A stretch of 64,000 bases of DNA from Deinococcus arcticus (GCF_003028415.1 NZ_PYSV01000001.1:418626-482625), one strand, 5' to 3'. Numbered from the stretch's first letter, positions 1 through 8,465 are shown. The notes: generated by a model not told the origin, from the letters alone. A program made the numbers and translations.

Positions 1-446
1 TCCTTGATCTGGCGAATCAGCTCGGTGCCGTCCCAGCCGATGTCGTCCACGCGTCCGGCAAAGGGACTGATGTAGGTGGCGCCCGCGCGGGCGGCCAGCA
101 GGGCCTGGGGCACGCTGAAACACAGGGTCACGTTGGTGCGGATGCCCTCGTTCGTCAGCGTCTTGCAGGCCTGCAGGCCAGCGGGCGTGAGGGGCAGCTT
201 CACCACAACGTGCTCACTCCACTGGGCCACGTCGCGGCCCTCGGTGATCATGCCCTCCGCATCCAGGGCCGTGACTTCAGCGCTGATGGCGCCGCCAACC
301 AGGGCCGCGATCTCCTGCACCACTTCGCGGAAGTCGCGCCCGGAGGCCACGATCAGACTGGGGTTGGTGGTGACGCCCGCCAGGACGCCCCACTGGTTGA
401 TTTCGCGGATCTCGTCCGTGATGGCCGTATCGATAAAGAATTCCAT
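1..446 (-). CDS. tal: Transaldolase, TalC/fructose-6-phosphate aldolase-like (3' end cut by the window)
   Basis: Moves a dihydroxyacetone unit between sugar phosphates in the non-oxidative pentose phosphate pathway; cytosolic. The 148 visible residues begin MEFFIDTA at the ATG at 444-446, with AGGGAG just upstream as ribosome binding site. Visible family marks are GVTTNPSL (24-31), the Schiff-base lysine in VVKLPLT (K83), and SPFAGRVDD (128-136). Phe in SPF is typical of true transaldolases rather than fructose-6-phosphate aldolases, which have Tyr. The full family length is about 215 residues, so roughly a third lies outside the window. It is divergent from ileS across a 600-bp gap. Confidence 0.93.
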   Translation of the reverse strand, partial: MEFFIDTAITDEIREINQWGVLAGVTTNPSLIVASGRDFREVVQEIAALVGGAISAEVTALDAEGMITEGRDVAQWSEHVVVKLPLTPAGLQACKTLTNEGIRTNVTLCFSVPQALLAARAGATYISPFAGRVDDIGWDGTELIRQIK

Positions 447-578
447 AAACCGTTCTCCCTGAAAGCGATTGTATACACCTGCGGGCGAAAAACACATGCG
501 CGGGGTGAGAAAGGTGGGGCGGTCAAGAGGAGCGCAGGGGTCGAGCATACCCTGTCCCGGCGCGGCCGGCCGGCCAGA

Positions 579-608
579 TTGACCACGCCCCCTGCCGCGG
601 CCTACCAT
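579..608 (+). promoter_or_regulatory. Probable sigma-A promoter for the ileS leader
   Basis: TTGACC (579-584), an 18-bp spacer and TACCAT (603-608). Transcription from about 615 would place the whole T-box leader in the ileS mRNA. Confidence 0.55.
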
Positions 609-639
609 GAGAGGCCACCGCCAGCAGTGGGGTGGAGAC

Positions 640-916
640 ATGCAAGGGCGACCGAGAGGACAGTAGGGGTGCAGGGCAGCACGCAGCGAGCCAGGGACGG
701 TGAGAGCCTGGGCAGCCAGCCGCACCGCCGAAGATCACCTCCCGCGCCGGTGGAAGAAAGGCCCTTCACGGCAATTCACGAAGGCCAACTAGACCCACCC
801 GGACACCCCCCGGCAGAGGGCCGCAACGAGGCCGCCCCCGGCGGCGAAGTTGGGTGGTACCACGCACACGCTCTGAGCGGCGCGTCCCAGCACATCAGCT
901 GAGACGCGCCGTTTTT
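640..916 (+). promoter_or_regulatory. T-box riboswitch leader (isoleucine) of ileS
   Basis: A T-box senses uncharged tRNA and permits read-through into the synthetase gene. The conserved T-box sequence TTGGGTGGTACCACG is at 850-864, just upstream of a strong intrinsic terminator (878-916). Stem I sequence around 650-740 includes the GGTGAGAGCC-type element near 699. A plausible specifier ATC (Ile) sits at 734-736 in the context GAAGATCACC. The T-box, terminator and downstream gene identity agree, so assignment to tRNA-Ile is well supported. The specifier position is read by eye. The stretch 447-640 between the divergent genes holds nothing else I can name. Confidence 0.85.
878..916 (+). terminator. 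Attenuator terminator of the ileS T-box
   Basis: CGGCGCGTC (878-886) pairs with GACGCGCCG (903-911), extended by CAGC/GCTG around a 6-nt loop and followed by TTTTT (912-916). It would form when tRNA-Ile is charged. Confidence 0.85.
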
Positions 917-1054
917 GGCTTGTTCTGATTTTTTGCTTGTTCCTGGAGGTGAAGGCATGACCACAGCGCAGCTTCAAGTGCAGATTCGGACGCGGGTGAT
1001 CCCCGCTTTTCCCGCCCAGTGCCCCTTCACCTCTCCCCTTTCCTCGGAGCCTCT

Positions 1055-4000
1055 ATGACCACCTTTAAACCCGTGCCGCAAAACCCGAATTTTCCCGCCA
1101 TGGAAGGCGACATCCTGGCCTTCTGGAAGGAGGGGCGCATCTTTGAGCGCTCGCTGGAACAGACCAAGGGGGGGCCGGTTTTTACCTTCTACGAGGGGCC
1201 GCCCACCGCCAACGGGCAGCCCGGCGTGCACCACGTGCAGGCCCGCAGCTTCAAGGACCTGTTTCCGCGCTTCCGCACCATGCAGGGCCACCATGTGCCG
1301 CGCAAGGCGGGCTGGGATACCCACGGCCTGCCGGTGGAACTGGGCGTGGAAAAGAAGCTGGGCCTGAACTCCAAGCGTGAGGTGGAAGCCTACGGCATTG
1401 ACCGTTTTAACGCCGAGTGCCGCGCCAGCGTGTTCGAGTACGAGGCCGAGTGGCGCCGCTTCACCGAGCGCATGGGCTACTGGGTGGACTTAGACGACGC
1501 GTATCTGACGCTTCACAAGGATTACATCGAGAGCGTGTGGTGGAGCGTCAAGGGGCTGGACGAGAAGGGGCTGCTGTACAAGGGTTTCCGGGTGGCGCCG
1601 TACTGTCCCAAAGACGGCACCACGCTGTCCAATGCGGAAGTCAGTGAGGGCTACAGGGATATTCAGGACCCCAGCGTGTACGTGCCGTTCCGGCTGAAGG
1701 ACCCTGCCCGCCTGGATCTGCCGGAGGGCGCCGCGTTCCTGGTCTGGACGACCACCCCATGGACGCTGCCCTACAACGTGGGCGTGGCGATCCACCCGGA
1801 CTTTACGTACGTGGCGGCGAAGGATAAAGAAGGCGCTGTTCTCATCCTGGCCGCCAGCCTGAAAAATGAGGTGCTGGGCGAGGCCGCCGAGGTGGTGAAG
1901 ACCTTCGTGGGCCGCGAGCTGGACCGTGTGGCCTATGAGCCGCTGTTTACCGAAGCCTACGAGGCCGAGGGCGAGGGCAAGCCGGTGTGGCTGAGCGGGC
2001 TGGACACCTATGTGAGCGACTCCGACGGCACCGGCATCGTGCATACGGCGCCGGCCTTCGGTGAGGACGATATGCGCCTGGCGCGCAACTACGGCTTTCC
2101 GGTGGTCGTGGGCGTGGACAGCGAGGGCAAGCACCGATTCGGGCCGTGGAAGGGGGTGTTCTTCCGCGACGCGAACACCGAGATCGTGCGTGATCTGCGC
2201 GCCCGGGGCCTGATGTGGCGGGAAAAGAACTTCCTGCACGCCTATCCGCACTGCTGGCGCTGCGGCACCCCGCTGATGTACTACGCCACCGAGAGCTGGT
2301 ATCTGAACAACACCCGCCTCAAGGCGCGGCTGATCGAGCTGAACCAGACCATTGACTGGCACCCGCCGCACATCCGCAATGGGCGTTACGGGGGCTGGCT
2401 GGAGAACCTGATTGACTGGAACGTGTCGCGCAGCCGCTACTGGGGCACGCCGCTGCCGGTGTGGGAGGCCGAGGACGGCGAGTACCGCGTGGTGGGCAGC
2501 TACGCCGAGTTGAGTGAGCTGAGTGGGCGCCCGGAGGTGACGGGCCCCGACTTTGATCCGCACCGCCCGTTTGTGGACGACATCACCTTTGAGGTCAGCG
2601 GCAAGACCTTCCGGCGCGTACCGTACGTGATGGACGTGTGGTACGACTCGGGCGCCATGCCCTTTGCGCAGCACCACTATCCCTTCGAGAACAGGGAGAA
2701 GTTCGAGGCGGGCGGCTTTCCCGCCGACTTCATCGCGGAGGCCATTGACCAGACGCGGGGGTGGTTTAACAGCCTGCACCAGATCGGCACCATGGTCTTT
2801 GACTCGGTGGCGTACAAGTCTGTGATCTGCTCGGGGCACATTCTGGACGAGAAGGGCGCCAAGATGTCCAAGAGCAAGGGGAACATCGTGAGCCCCTGGG
2901 ATGTGTTCGAGCTGTACGGCGCCGACGCCGCGCGCTGGTACATGTATGTCAGTGCGCCGCCCGAACTCAGCCGCCGCTTCGGCATGAATCTGGTGGGCGA
3001 GGCCTTCCGCAGCTACTTCCTGACGCTGTGGAACACTTACTCCTTTTTCGTGCTGTACGCGAATCTGGACCGCCCGGACCTGGGGGCCGCCGCCCCCGTG
3101 GCCGAGCGCCCGGAGGTGGACCGCTGGCTGGTGGCCAAGGTGCAGGCACTGATCGCTGCGGTGACCGAACGCCTGGAGAACTACGATCCCACCGGGGCCA
3201 GCCGCGCGCTGCAGGACTTTGTGGTGGAAGACCTGAGCAACTGGTACGTGCGGCGCAACCGCCGGCGCTTCTGGGGCGAGGGCGGACAGGTGGACCACAA
3301 CGCCTACGCCACGCTGCACTTTGCGCTGGTGACGGTGACCACGCTCACGGCCCCCTTCACGCCGTTCCTGGCCGAGACGCTGTATGGCAACCTCGTGCGC
3401 TCGCTGGACCCCGGGGCGCCGGACAGCGTGCACCTGACCGCTTGGCCGGTGGTGGACGAGGCCCTCTCGGCGCCGACGCTGGTGAATGAAATGGACGCCG
3501 TGCTGCGCGTGGTCAGCCTGGGCCGGGCGGTGCGTGGGCAGACCGGGCTGCGCCAGCGCCAGCCGCTGCCCAAGGTGATGGTGCGGGCGCGCACCGCCGA
3601 GCAGACAGCGGCCCTGGGCCGCTTTGCCGAGCAGATCAAGGAAGAGCTGAACGTGAAAGAGGTCGAGCTGATGGACCAGTTCACGGAACTGGTGCGCTAC
3701 CAGTTGCGCCCGAATCTGCCGGTGCTGGGCAAGAAATTTGGCAAGGCCGTGCCCCAGGTGCGCGCCGCCCTGGGGGCAGCGGACGCCAGTGAAGTCGCCC
3801 GCTTTGTGCGTGACAGCAAGCAGTTTGAGGTGGTGGCGCCCACCGGCGAGCGCTTTGAGCTGGGGCCGGACGAGGTGCTGGTGGACGCCCAGTCGCCAGA
3901 GGGCTTTGCCGCCCAGGAGGAAGCCGGCTACCTGGTGGCCTTTGACACCACACTGACGCGCGAGCTGGAACTGGAAGGGCTGGCACGCGACCTGGTGCGC

Positions 4001-4228
4001 GGCGTGCAGGACGCGCGCAAGAAGGCGGGCTTTGAGGTGCAGGACCGCATTGCCCTGCATCTGGAGCTGAGCGGCGACGCCCGCGAAGCCGCCGAGGCGT
4101 GGCAGGAATACCTGATGAGTGAGACGCTGGCGGAAACGCTGGTGTTTGGCGTGGCCGATGGCTTTGCGGCCGAGGTTGAAGGCGGCACGGCCTACCTGGA
4201 GAAGCTGGAGGTCGTCAGCCACAACTGA
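1055..4228 (+). CDS. ileS: Isoleucyl-tRNA synthetase, long (IleRS2-like) type with a GVHH signature
   Basis: Attaches isoleucine to tRNA-Ile; class I synthetase of 1057 residues. The start is the ATG at 1055 behind GGAG; an upstream in-frame ATG at 1019 lacks a site. The nucleotide-binding signature reads GVHH (57-60) where HxGH is expected. KMSKS is at 603-607. The CP1 editing domain carries WTTTPWTLP near 231 and GTGIVHTAPAFGEDD near 325. A CWRC motif is at 400-403. The C-terminal half holds the anticodon-binding helices and a long extension, and the length is typical of the eukaryote-like type 2 enzymes. Expression is probably T-box controlled. Swapped GxHH signatures are known in some type 2 enzymes and are linked to very strong mupirocin resistance. 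Confidence 0.97.
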   Translation: MTTFKPVPQNPNFPAMEGDILAFWKEGRIFERSLEQTKGGPVFTFYEGPPTANGQPGVHHVQARSFKDLFPRFRTMQGHHVPRKAGWDTHGLPVELGVEKKLGLNSKREVEAYGIDRFNAECRASVFEYEAEWRRFTERMGYWVDLDDAYLTLHKDYIESVWWSVKGLDEKGLLYKGFRVAPYCPKDGTTLSNAEVSEGYRDIQDPSVYVPFRLKDPARLDLPEGAAFLVWTTTPWTLPYNVGVAIHPDFTYVAAKDKEGAVLILAASLKNEVLGEAAEVVKTFVGRELDRVAYEPLFTEAYEAEGEGKPVWLSGLDTYVSDSDGTGIVHTAPAFGEDDMRLARNYGFPVVVGVDSEGKHRFGPWKGVFFRDANTEIVRDLRARGLMWREKNFLHAYPHCWRCGTPLMYYATESWYLNNTRLKARLIELNQTIDWHPPHIRNGRYGGWLENLIDWNVSRSRYWGTPLPVWEAEDGEYRVVGSYAELSELSGRPEVTGPDFDPHRPFVDDITFEVSGKTFRRVPYVMDVWYDSGAMPFAQHHYPFENREKFEAGGFPADFIAEAIDQTRGWFNSLHQIGTMVFDSVAYKSVICSGHILDEKGAKMSKSKGNIVSPWDVFELYGADAARWYMYVSAPPELSRRFGMNLVGEAFRSYFLTLWNTYSFFVLYANLDRPDLGAAAPVAERPEVDRWLVAKVQALIAAVTERLENYDPTGASRALQDFVVEDLSNWYVRRNRRRFWGEGGQVDHNAYATLHFALVTVTTLTAPFTPFLAETLYGNLVRSLDPGAPDSVHLTAWPVVDEALSAPTLVNEMDAVLRVVSLGRAVRGQTGLRQRQPLPKVMVRARTAEQTAALGRFAEQIKEELNVKEVELMDQFTELVRYQLRPNLPVLGKKFGKAVPQVRAALGAADASEVARFVRDSKQFEVVAPTGERFELGPDEVLVDAQSPEGFAAQEEAGYLVAFDTTLTRELELEGLARDLVRGVQDARKKAGFEVQDRIALHLELSGDAREAAEAWQEYLMSETLAETLVFGVADGFAAEVEGGTAYLEKLEVVSHN

Positions 4229-4234
4229 GTGTGA

Positions 4235-4276
4235 GGGCGGGGTGGGAAGCAGGATTGGCTGCTCCCCACCCCGCCC
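4235..4276 (+). other. Hairpin after ileS
   Basis: GGGCGGGGTGGG (4235-4246) is perfectly complementary to CCCACCCCGCCC (4265-4276). No T-run follows, so it may be an RNA-stabilising or weak terminator structure. Confidence 0.5.
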
Positions 4277-4306
4277 GAGCACAGCCAACACCTCTGCCTG
4301 TTGGAG

Positions 4307-4336
4307 CCGCCCGGCGAAGAGCCTGGGCGGTTTTTT
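4307..4336 (+). terminator. Intrinsic terminator downstream of ileS
   Basis: CCGCCC (4307-4312) and GGGCGG (4325-4330) form the stem, with GGC/GCC pairs inside, followed by six T residues (4331-4336). Confidence 0.75.
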
Positions 4337-4381
4337 CAGGTCATCGCCAGGCTCTGTCGGCGCAGAGCCCATCAAGACAGA

Positions 4382-4455
4382 GCCAGCAAATAAACAGAAC
4401 ACTGAACAGTTTTTGCTGGCAAGATTTACCTAAGAAATGGCAAGTTGCCAGCAAA
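4382..4455 (+). promoter_or_regulatory. Three copies of GCCAGCAAA: candidate operator cluster
   Basis: The 9-mer GCCAGCAAA occurs at 4382-4390 and 4447-4455, and in reverse orientation at 4412-4420. The last copy overlaps the palindrome TGGCAAGTTGCCA (4438-4450). They sit in the 150 bp before a ribbon-helix-helix-type gene, the usual place for autoregulatory sites. Confidence 0.5.
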
Positions 4456-4481
4456 ATGGTAATCTGTTGGCAGGAGGTTCT

Positions 4482-4802
4482 ATGGCCACACGAAGCATGT
4501 CCCGGGTTCAGACCCTGATTCAGACGGTTCTGGAGGAGAGGGCCGCTCGCGGCATCGAGGGCGATCTGCCCGAAAGCAAGGTGACGCTGCGCCTGAGTGC
4601 GCCCGACGCGTTCTGGCTGGCGCAACTGGCCGAACTGATGGACGCCACGCGAACCCGCGCCGCCGCGCAGCTGCTGTCTGCCGCCATTCGCGACGCGGCC
4701 CAGACCGCCAAGCTGCCCACTGAAGGCGACGCCTTTCGAGAAGCGCTTCAGGCATTTATCGAGCGTGAGTTTCACGCCGAGCCTGAAAAATCCCAGTCCT
4801 GA
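4482..4802 (+). CDS. Ribbon-helix-helix-like small protein, probable DNA-binding regulator
   Basis: 106 residues from the ATG at 4482, which has AGGAGG (4472-4477) seven to eight nt upstream; an ATG at 4437 is possible but unsupported. The pattern is a beta strand (KVTLRL, 33-38), a helix (39-54) and a second helix starting TRTRAAAQLL (56-74), as in Arc/MetJ/CopG-type folds. A short C-terminal helix follows. No toxin gene is adjacent, so an antitoxin role is unlikely. The repeated GCCAGCAAA sites just upstream suggest that it represses itself. The next gene, a cation/proton antiporter 99 bp away, could be a target. Fold assignment is by pattern only. Confidence 0.6.
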   Translation: MATRSMSRVQTLIQTVLEERAARGIEGDLPESKVTLRLSAPDAFWLAQLAELMDATRTRAAAQLLSAAIRDAAQTAKLPTEGDAFREALQAFIEREFHAEPEKSQS

Positions 4803-4901
4803 TCGGGGGTCTTTCCCTGCCCTCCTGTCTCATCTTTTTGCCCTTCTTTTTCTGATTTTTCCTTTTCGCCTGCTGACATTTTTTTCAAGGAGACGATCCT
4901 T

Positions 4902-6389
4902 TTGAACACTGGACTGATTCTGCTTGTAGGAGGCGGCCTGCTGCTGCTGAGCCTGATCGCCAGCAAGGTGGGTGGCCGCCTGGGCCTGCCCGGGCTGCTT
5001 CTTTTTCTGATTATCGGCATGCTGGCGGGCAGTGACGGCCCAGGCGGCATCGCGTTTGAAAATTACGAAGTCACCCAGTTCGTGGGCATCATCGCCCTGG
5101 CTTTCATTCTGTTTACCGGGGGGCTGGAAACCAACTGGCGCACCACCCGGCCGGTGCTGTGGTCCGGGATTTCACTGGCCACAGTGGGGGTCGTCCTGAC
5201 CACGGGCATCGTGGGGGCGGCGGCCCATTCCCTCTTCGGGTTGCCCTGGGTGGTGGCCCTGCTGCTGGGCGCCATTGTGGCTCCCACTGACGCCAGCGCC
5301 GTCTTCTCGGTGCTCAAGGAGCGGGCCCTGGGGCTGAAGGGCAACATCCGGCCCATGCTGGAGTTCGAGTCGGGCATCAACGACCCCACCGCTGTTGTAT
5401 TGGTCATTGGCCTGACCGCGATGGCGCTGCACCCCGAGAAATCGCCTCTGGACCTGCTGGTCAAGTTTGCCGAGGAGATGGCGCTGGGCGGCGTGCTTGG
5501 CTACGGCCTGGGACGGCTGGCGGTTCCCCTCATCAACCGCGTGCGCCTGCCCCTGGAAGGGCTGTATTCGGTGCTGACAGTGGCCATCGTGGCAGTGATT
5601 TACGGCCTGACGGCGGCCGTGCACGGCAGCGGCCTGCTGGCGGTGTACATCGCCGGGGTGGTGCTGGGCAACAGCGACTTTGTTCATAAGCGCTCGCTGC
5701 GGCATTTCCACGAGGGCCTGACGTATCTGCTGGAGGTGGGGATGTTCCTGTTGCTGGGCCTGCTGGTCTTTCCCACACAGCTGCCTGCGGTGGCCGCGCC
5801 TTCTCTGCTGCTGGCGGCGGTGTTGGTGTTCGTGGCCCGTCCGGCAGCGGTGTATCTCAGCCTGCTGGGCGTGCGGATGCCGCTGGCGCACAAAACTATG
5901 GTGGCGTGGGTGGGTCTGCGCGGCGCCGTGCCGGTGGTGCTGGCGACCTTCCCCGTGATTGCGGGCGTGCCTGGAGCGCCGCTGCTGCTGAACGTGGCGT
6001 TCTTTCTGGTGCTGGTGTCCATTCTGGTGCAGGGCACGTCGCTGCCCTTTGTGGCGCGCTGGCTGGGGGTTGGCGCGCCGCTGGACGGCCCCTCGGTCAT
6101 GCCCCTGGAATATACGCCGACCGGCGCGGGCAAGAACGACCTGATTGAAATCACCGTGCCCGCAACCTCTGGCTTTGTGGGGCGCCGCATTCTGAACCTG
6201 GGGCTGCCCGCCGAGGCCCTGATCGTGCTGATCTGCCGCGAGGACGAGTACATCATTCCCCGTGGCGACACCCGCCTTCAGGCCGGCGATGTGCTTCAGA
6301 TTCTGGCCGCCCGCCCCTTTGCCGACACCGTGCAGGCCCGGATGGCAGCGCCCAGAAGCGAGTTGCGGTCGCCCGTGGGGCCAGGATGA
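4902..6389 (+). CDS. Cation/proton antiporter, NhaP2/CvrA type with C-terminal TrkA-C domain
   Basis: Exchanges K+ or Na+ for protons across the inner membrane. 495 residues from a TTG start at 4902, with AAGGAGA nine nt upstream. About twelve membrane segments fill residues 1-390. The CPA-family core is visible as GAIVAPTDASAVFSVL (near 122-137) and ESGINDPTAVV (near 150-160), the latter with the ND pair of electroneutral antiporters. Residues 410-480 form a TrkA-C (RCK_C) ligand-binding domain ending GDTRLQAGDVLQIL. NhaP2 proteins mainly move potassium. The DUF1648 gene begins 33 bp downstream and is likely co-transcribed. Confidence 0.9.
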   Translation: MNTGLILLVGGGLLLLSLIASKVGGRLGLPGLLLFLIIGMLAGSDGPGGIAFENYEVTQFVGIIALAFILFTGGLETNWRTTRPVLWSGISLATVGVVLTTGIVGAAAHSLFGLPWVVALLLGAIVAPTDASAVFSVLKERALGLKGNIRPMLEFESGINDPTAVVLVIGLTAMALHPEKSPLDLLVKFAEEMALGGVLGYGLGRLAVPLINRVRLPLEGLYSVLTVAIVAVIYGLTAAVHGSGLLAVYIAGVVLGNSDFVHKRSLRHFHEGLTYLLEVGMFLLLGLLVFPTQLPAVAAPSLLLAAVLVFVARPAAVYLSLLGVRMPLAHKTMVAWVGLRGAVPVVLATFPVIAGVPGAPLLLNVAFFLVLVSILVQGTSLPFVARWLGVGAPLDGPSVMPLEYTPTGAGKNDLIEITVPATSGFVGRRILNLGLPAEALIVLICREDEYIIPRGDTRLQAGDVLQILAARPFADTVQARMAAPRSELRSPVGPG

Positions 6390-6422
6390 GCGGCGCAGTG
6401 CGGCTGGTGTGGGGGTGGGGGC

Positions 6423-7055
6423 ATGACGCGACCTGACCGGACGCCACCCGCCTCTGGACTGCCCAGGCTTCTGGGTGCTCTTCCCCTGTGGCTGCTCCTC
6501 CTGCCCTTTGGAGTCAGTTTCGCACTGGCCGCCTGGGCCCTGCCGCGCCAACCGGAGCGGGTGCCGGTGCACTGGAACGCCGCGGGCCAGCCTGACCGCT
6601 GGGGCAGTCCTGCGCAAGCCCTGTTGGTCCTGCCCGGGAGCCTGCTGTTTGGGGCGCTGGTGGTGCTTGCGGCGGCCCGGGCCGGGTCCACCAGCCAGCC
6701 GCTGCTGAAGGCAGTGGTACTGGGCTTGGGCCTGATGGCACTGGGCGACGTGGCGGCGCAGGCTTTTGGGTGGAACAGCTTCCGGGTCACGATGGGCACC
6801 CTGGGGCTGCTGTTCCTGCTGGTGGGCCCAGCACTGGGGGCGTCCGGGCCCTCAGCGCTGAATGGACCGCGCCTGAGCCGGGCCACCCTGCGGCGGTTGG
6901 GTCAGGCCTGGACGCTGCTGGGCGCCCTGGTGATGCTGGCCAGTCTGCTTGCCCCCGCAGCGGTCTGGATCACCGCGACTTTACTGGTGGGCCTGCCTGT
7001 CTTGGGCCTGGCGGTCATCGTGGGCGCGCGGCAGGAGCAAGACACCGCTCAGTAG
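6423..7055 (+). CDS. DUF1648 (SdpI-like) membrane protein
   Basis: 210 residues with about five to six hydrophobic segments. The DUF1648 signature VPVHWNAAGQPDRW is at residues 47-60, after the first membrane segment. Proteins with this domain include the SdpI immunity protein of Bacillus, but most have no known function. It follows the antiporter after 33 bp and probably shares its transcript. The start ATG lies after the purine-rich GGGGGTGGGGGC. No antibacterial toxin gene is nearby, so an immunity role is not suggested by context. Confidence 0.7.
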   Translation: MTRPDRTPPASGLPRLLGALPLWLLLLPFGVSFALAAWALPRQPERVPVHWNAAGQPDRWGSPAQALLVLPGSLLFGALVVLAAARAGSTSQPLLKAVVLGLGLMALGDVAAQAFGWNSFRVTMGTLGLLFLLVGPALGASGPSALNGPRLSRATLRRLGQAWTLLGALVMLASLLAPAAVWITATLLVGLPVLGLAVIVGARQEQDTAQ

Positions 7056-7175
7056 GCTCAATGTTCTGCCGCGAAGCACAGCCGATCTGGGAGGGACCAA
7101 GCGGGACGAACTCAGGATAACCTGGACCGGCCCGAAGGCGCGAACATGAGGCCGATCCTCTTGGACCGTGCAAAC

Positions 7176-7214
7176 AGAGGAGGAAACGGCAGGAAAGCCA
7201 CCGCTTCCTCCTCT
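7176..7214. other. Strong hairpin after the DUF1648 gene
   Basis: AGAGGAGGAA (7176-7185) plus CGG pairs perfectly with CCG and TTCCTCCTCT (7201-7214). No T-run follows. Apart from this and the adjacent repeat, the gap 7056-7373 has no gene that I can support. Confidence 0.5.
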
Positions 7215-7230
7215 CAAATTCTGGCCTTTC

Positions 7231-7331
7231 AGTCGTTCACTGCCAAGCCCCCGATCAACCGAGCGGGCTGGGACAGCGGCGCCGCAGAGCGAGTCTCGAA
7301 ATAAGTGCTTCGCCCCGGGAATGGAGACGTT
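7231..7331 (-). repeat. 101-bp interspersed repeat, copy 1
   Basis: Aligned by eye without gaps to the reverse complement of 10549-10649, about 80 of 101 bases match. The central 53 bp (7253-7305) match at 49 positions. The two copies face each other around the degV-bshA segment. I see no coding capacity in it. Confidence 0.7.
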
Positions 7332-7373
7332 ACTGCGCCCTTCTGAACCGTTGCGATGGGAGGGGCGAGATCC

Positions 7374-8216
7374 TTAGCTCAGAGGCACGGCCAAGAAGCC
7401 GAAGGTGCCGGGGCCCACGTGGGCGCCGATCACGGGGCCCATCAGCTGCACGCGGCCCTTTTGCACGTTCAGGCCGCTGGCAGCCATGGCGCTGCGCAGG
7501 GCGCTGATGCGGGCAGAGTCGCGCCCCGCGTGCATGATGGTGGCGCTGACCGGAGTATCGCCAAATCGGGCCTTGAGGCTGGCCAGCATATCGCCGGCGG
7601 CCTGATCCACCTTGGCGCGGCGAGCGGCTTTCAGTTTGCCCTGGTCAAATTCCAGAATGGGGCGCACCCCCAGCATGTTGCCAAAGAACGCCTGCGCGCG
7701 GCTGATGCGCCCGCCCCGGCGCAGGTATTCCAGCGAGGCCACGCTCATCTCAGCGTACAGGGACTGCCCCACCGCCTGCGCGCGGGCCGCAGCGGTTTTC
7801 AGGTCGGCGCCCTCCTGGGCTGCGGCGCTGGCCGCCATGGCAATCTCGGCCAGGGGCGCGCCAGCCACCTCGGTGTCCACCACGAGCACGCGCCCGCCCT
7901 CGCCCAGGCTGGCCGCCGCCTGCTGGGCGTGCTTGAACGTTTCAGACAGCTGCCCCGAGAGATGCACGCTCAGCACCGAATCATGGGTTTTGAGCAGGGT
8001 GCGGTACAGGTCAGCGAAGGTGGTGGCCGGCACTGGGGTGGTGGTGGCCTCGCCACCAGCGCGCATATGGTCATACACCGCGTCGGGGTCAATCTCCTGC
8101 CAGTCGAGCAGCGTGCGCCCCTGCATGGTGATCTGCAGCGGCACCACATGGATGCCCAGTCCTCTGGCCTGGTCGGGGTGCAAATCGCAGGTGGAATCGG
8201 TGACGACGGCAATCAT
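7374..8216 (-). CDS. DegV family fatty-acid-binding protein
   Basis: 280 residues, the normal DegV length. The family opening [10 protein letters not shown] (3-12) and the fatty-acid-pocket segment [10 protein letters not shown] (near 58) are present, as is [12 protein letters not shown] (near 82-93). DegV/FakB proteins bind an acyl chain and present it to a fatty-acid kinase (FakA); no kinase gene is in this window. The gene stands alone, divergent from bshA. The start is the ATG at 8214-8216 with a weak AGGG upstream. Lipid preference cannot be read from the sequence. Confidence 0.9.
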   Translation of the reverse strand: MIAVVTDSTCDLHPDQARGLGIHVVPLQITMQGRTLLDWQEIDPDAVYDHMRAGGEATTTPVPATTFADLYRTLLKTHDSVLSVHLSGQLSETFKHAQQAAASLGEGGRVLVVDTEVAGAPLAEIAMAASAAAQEGADLKTAAARAQAVGQSLYAEMSVASLEYLRRGGRISRAQAFFGNMLGVRPILEFDQGKLKAARRAKVDQAAGDMLASLKARFGDTPVSATIMHAGRDSARISALRSAMAASGLNVQKGRVQLMGPVIGAHVGPGTFGFLAVPLS

Positions 8217-8400
8217 GAACCCTGTTTTAGGCGCTTCATACCCGCGCCGTTGTGAAGTATCTCCCTTTGCCCCTGATTGCCCCCCGCGTCTTAACGGGGC
8301 CGCGCATTTCTGTCAGAGTTGTGTCAGAGGGTCTTTTTCGGGGTGAGGCGCTGGACGGTGCTGGGCGAGACCTGAGACGATAGGCCGGTGAACCGGCGAC

Positions 8401-8406
8401 TATACT
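8401..8406 (+). promoter_or_regulatory. -10 box TATACT for the bshA leader ORF
   Basis: TATACT ends 8 nt before the ATG at 8415, the spacing of a leaderless deinococcal transcript. No convincing -35 box is seen. Confidence 0.6.
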
Positions 8407-8414
8407 TCGCACCC

Positions 8415-8465
8415 ATGAACCTGCTCGTTTCTGCCTGCTCGCCTGTTCGTCTGGAGCGCCTGTGA
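8415..8465 (+). CDS. 16-codon leaderless upstream ORF overlapping the bshA start
   Basis: The predicted peptide is [16 protein letters not shown]. Its ATG lies 8 nt after TATACT, so the mRNA would begin at or near this codon. Its TGA (8463-8465) overlaps the bshA GTG (8462-8464) as GTGA, an arrangement that promotes translational coupling. GGAG inside its last codons would serve as the bshA ribosome binding site. One Cys codon is present. Whether the peptide matters or only the act of translating it is unknown. Confidence 0.55.
   Translation: MNLLVSACSPVRLERL

Noticed and set aside
1490..4402. 970-codon open frame antisense to ileS
   Set aside because: It is a frame left open by GC-rich third positions; the translation is His/Gln/Arg-rich with no domain, while ileS on the other strand is complete.
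4482..4802. Antitoxin of a toxin-antitoxin pair
   Set aside because: The RHH-like protein has no small toxin gene on either side.
5172..6617. 481-codon open frame antisense to the antiporter
   Set aside because: Same compositional effect; the translation is low-complexity His/Gln/Arg sequence without start signals.
6423..7055. Immunity protein (SdpI-like) for a bacteriocin
   Set aside because: The DUF1648 motif alone is not enough; no toxin, processing or export gene is nearby.
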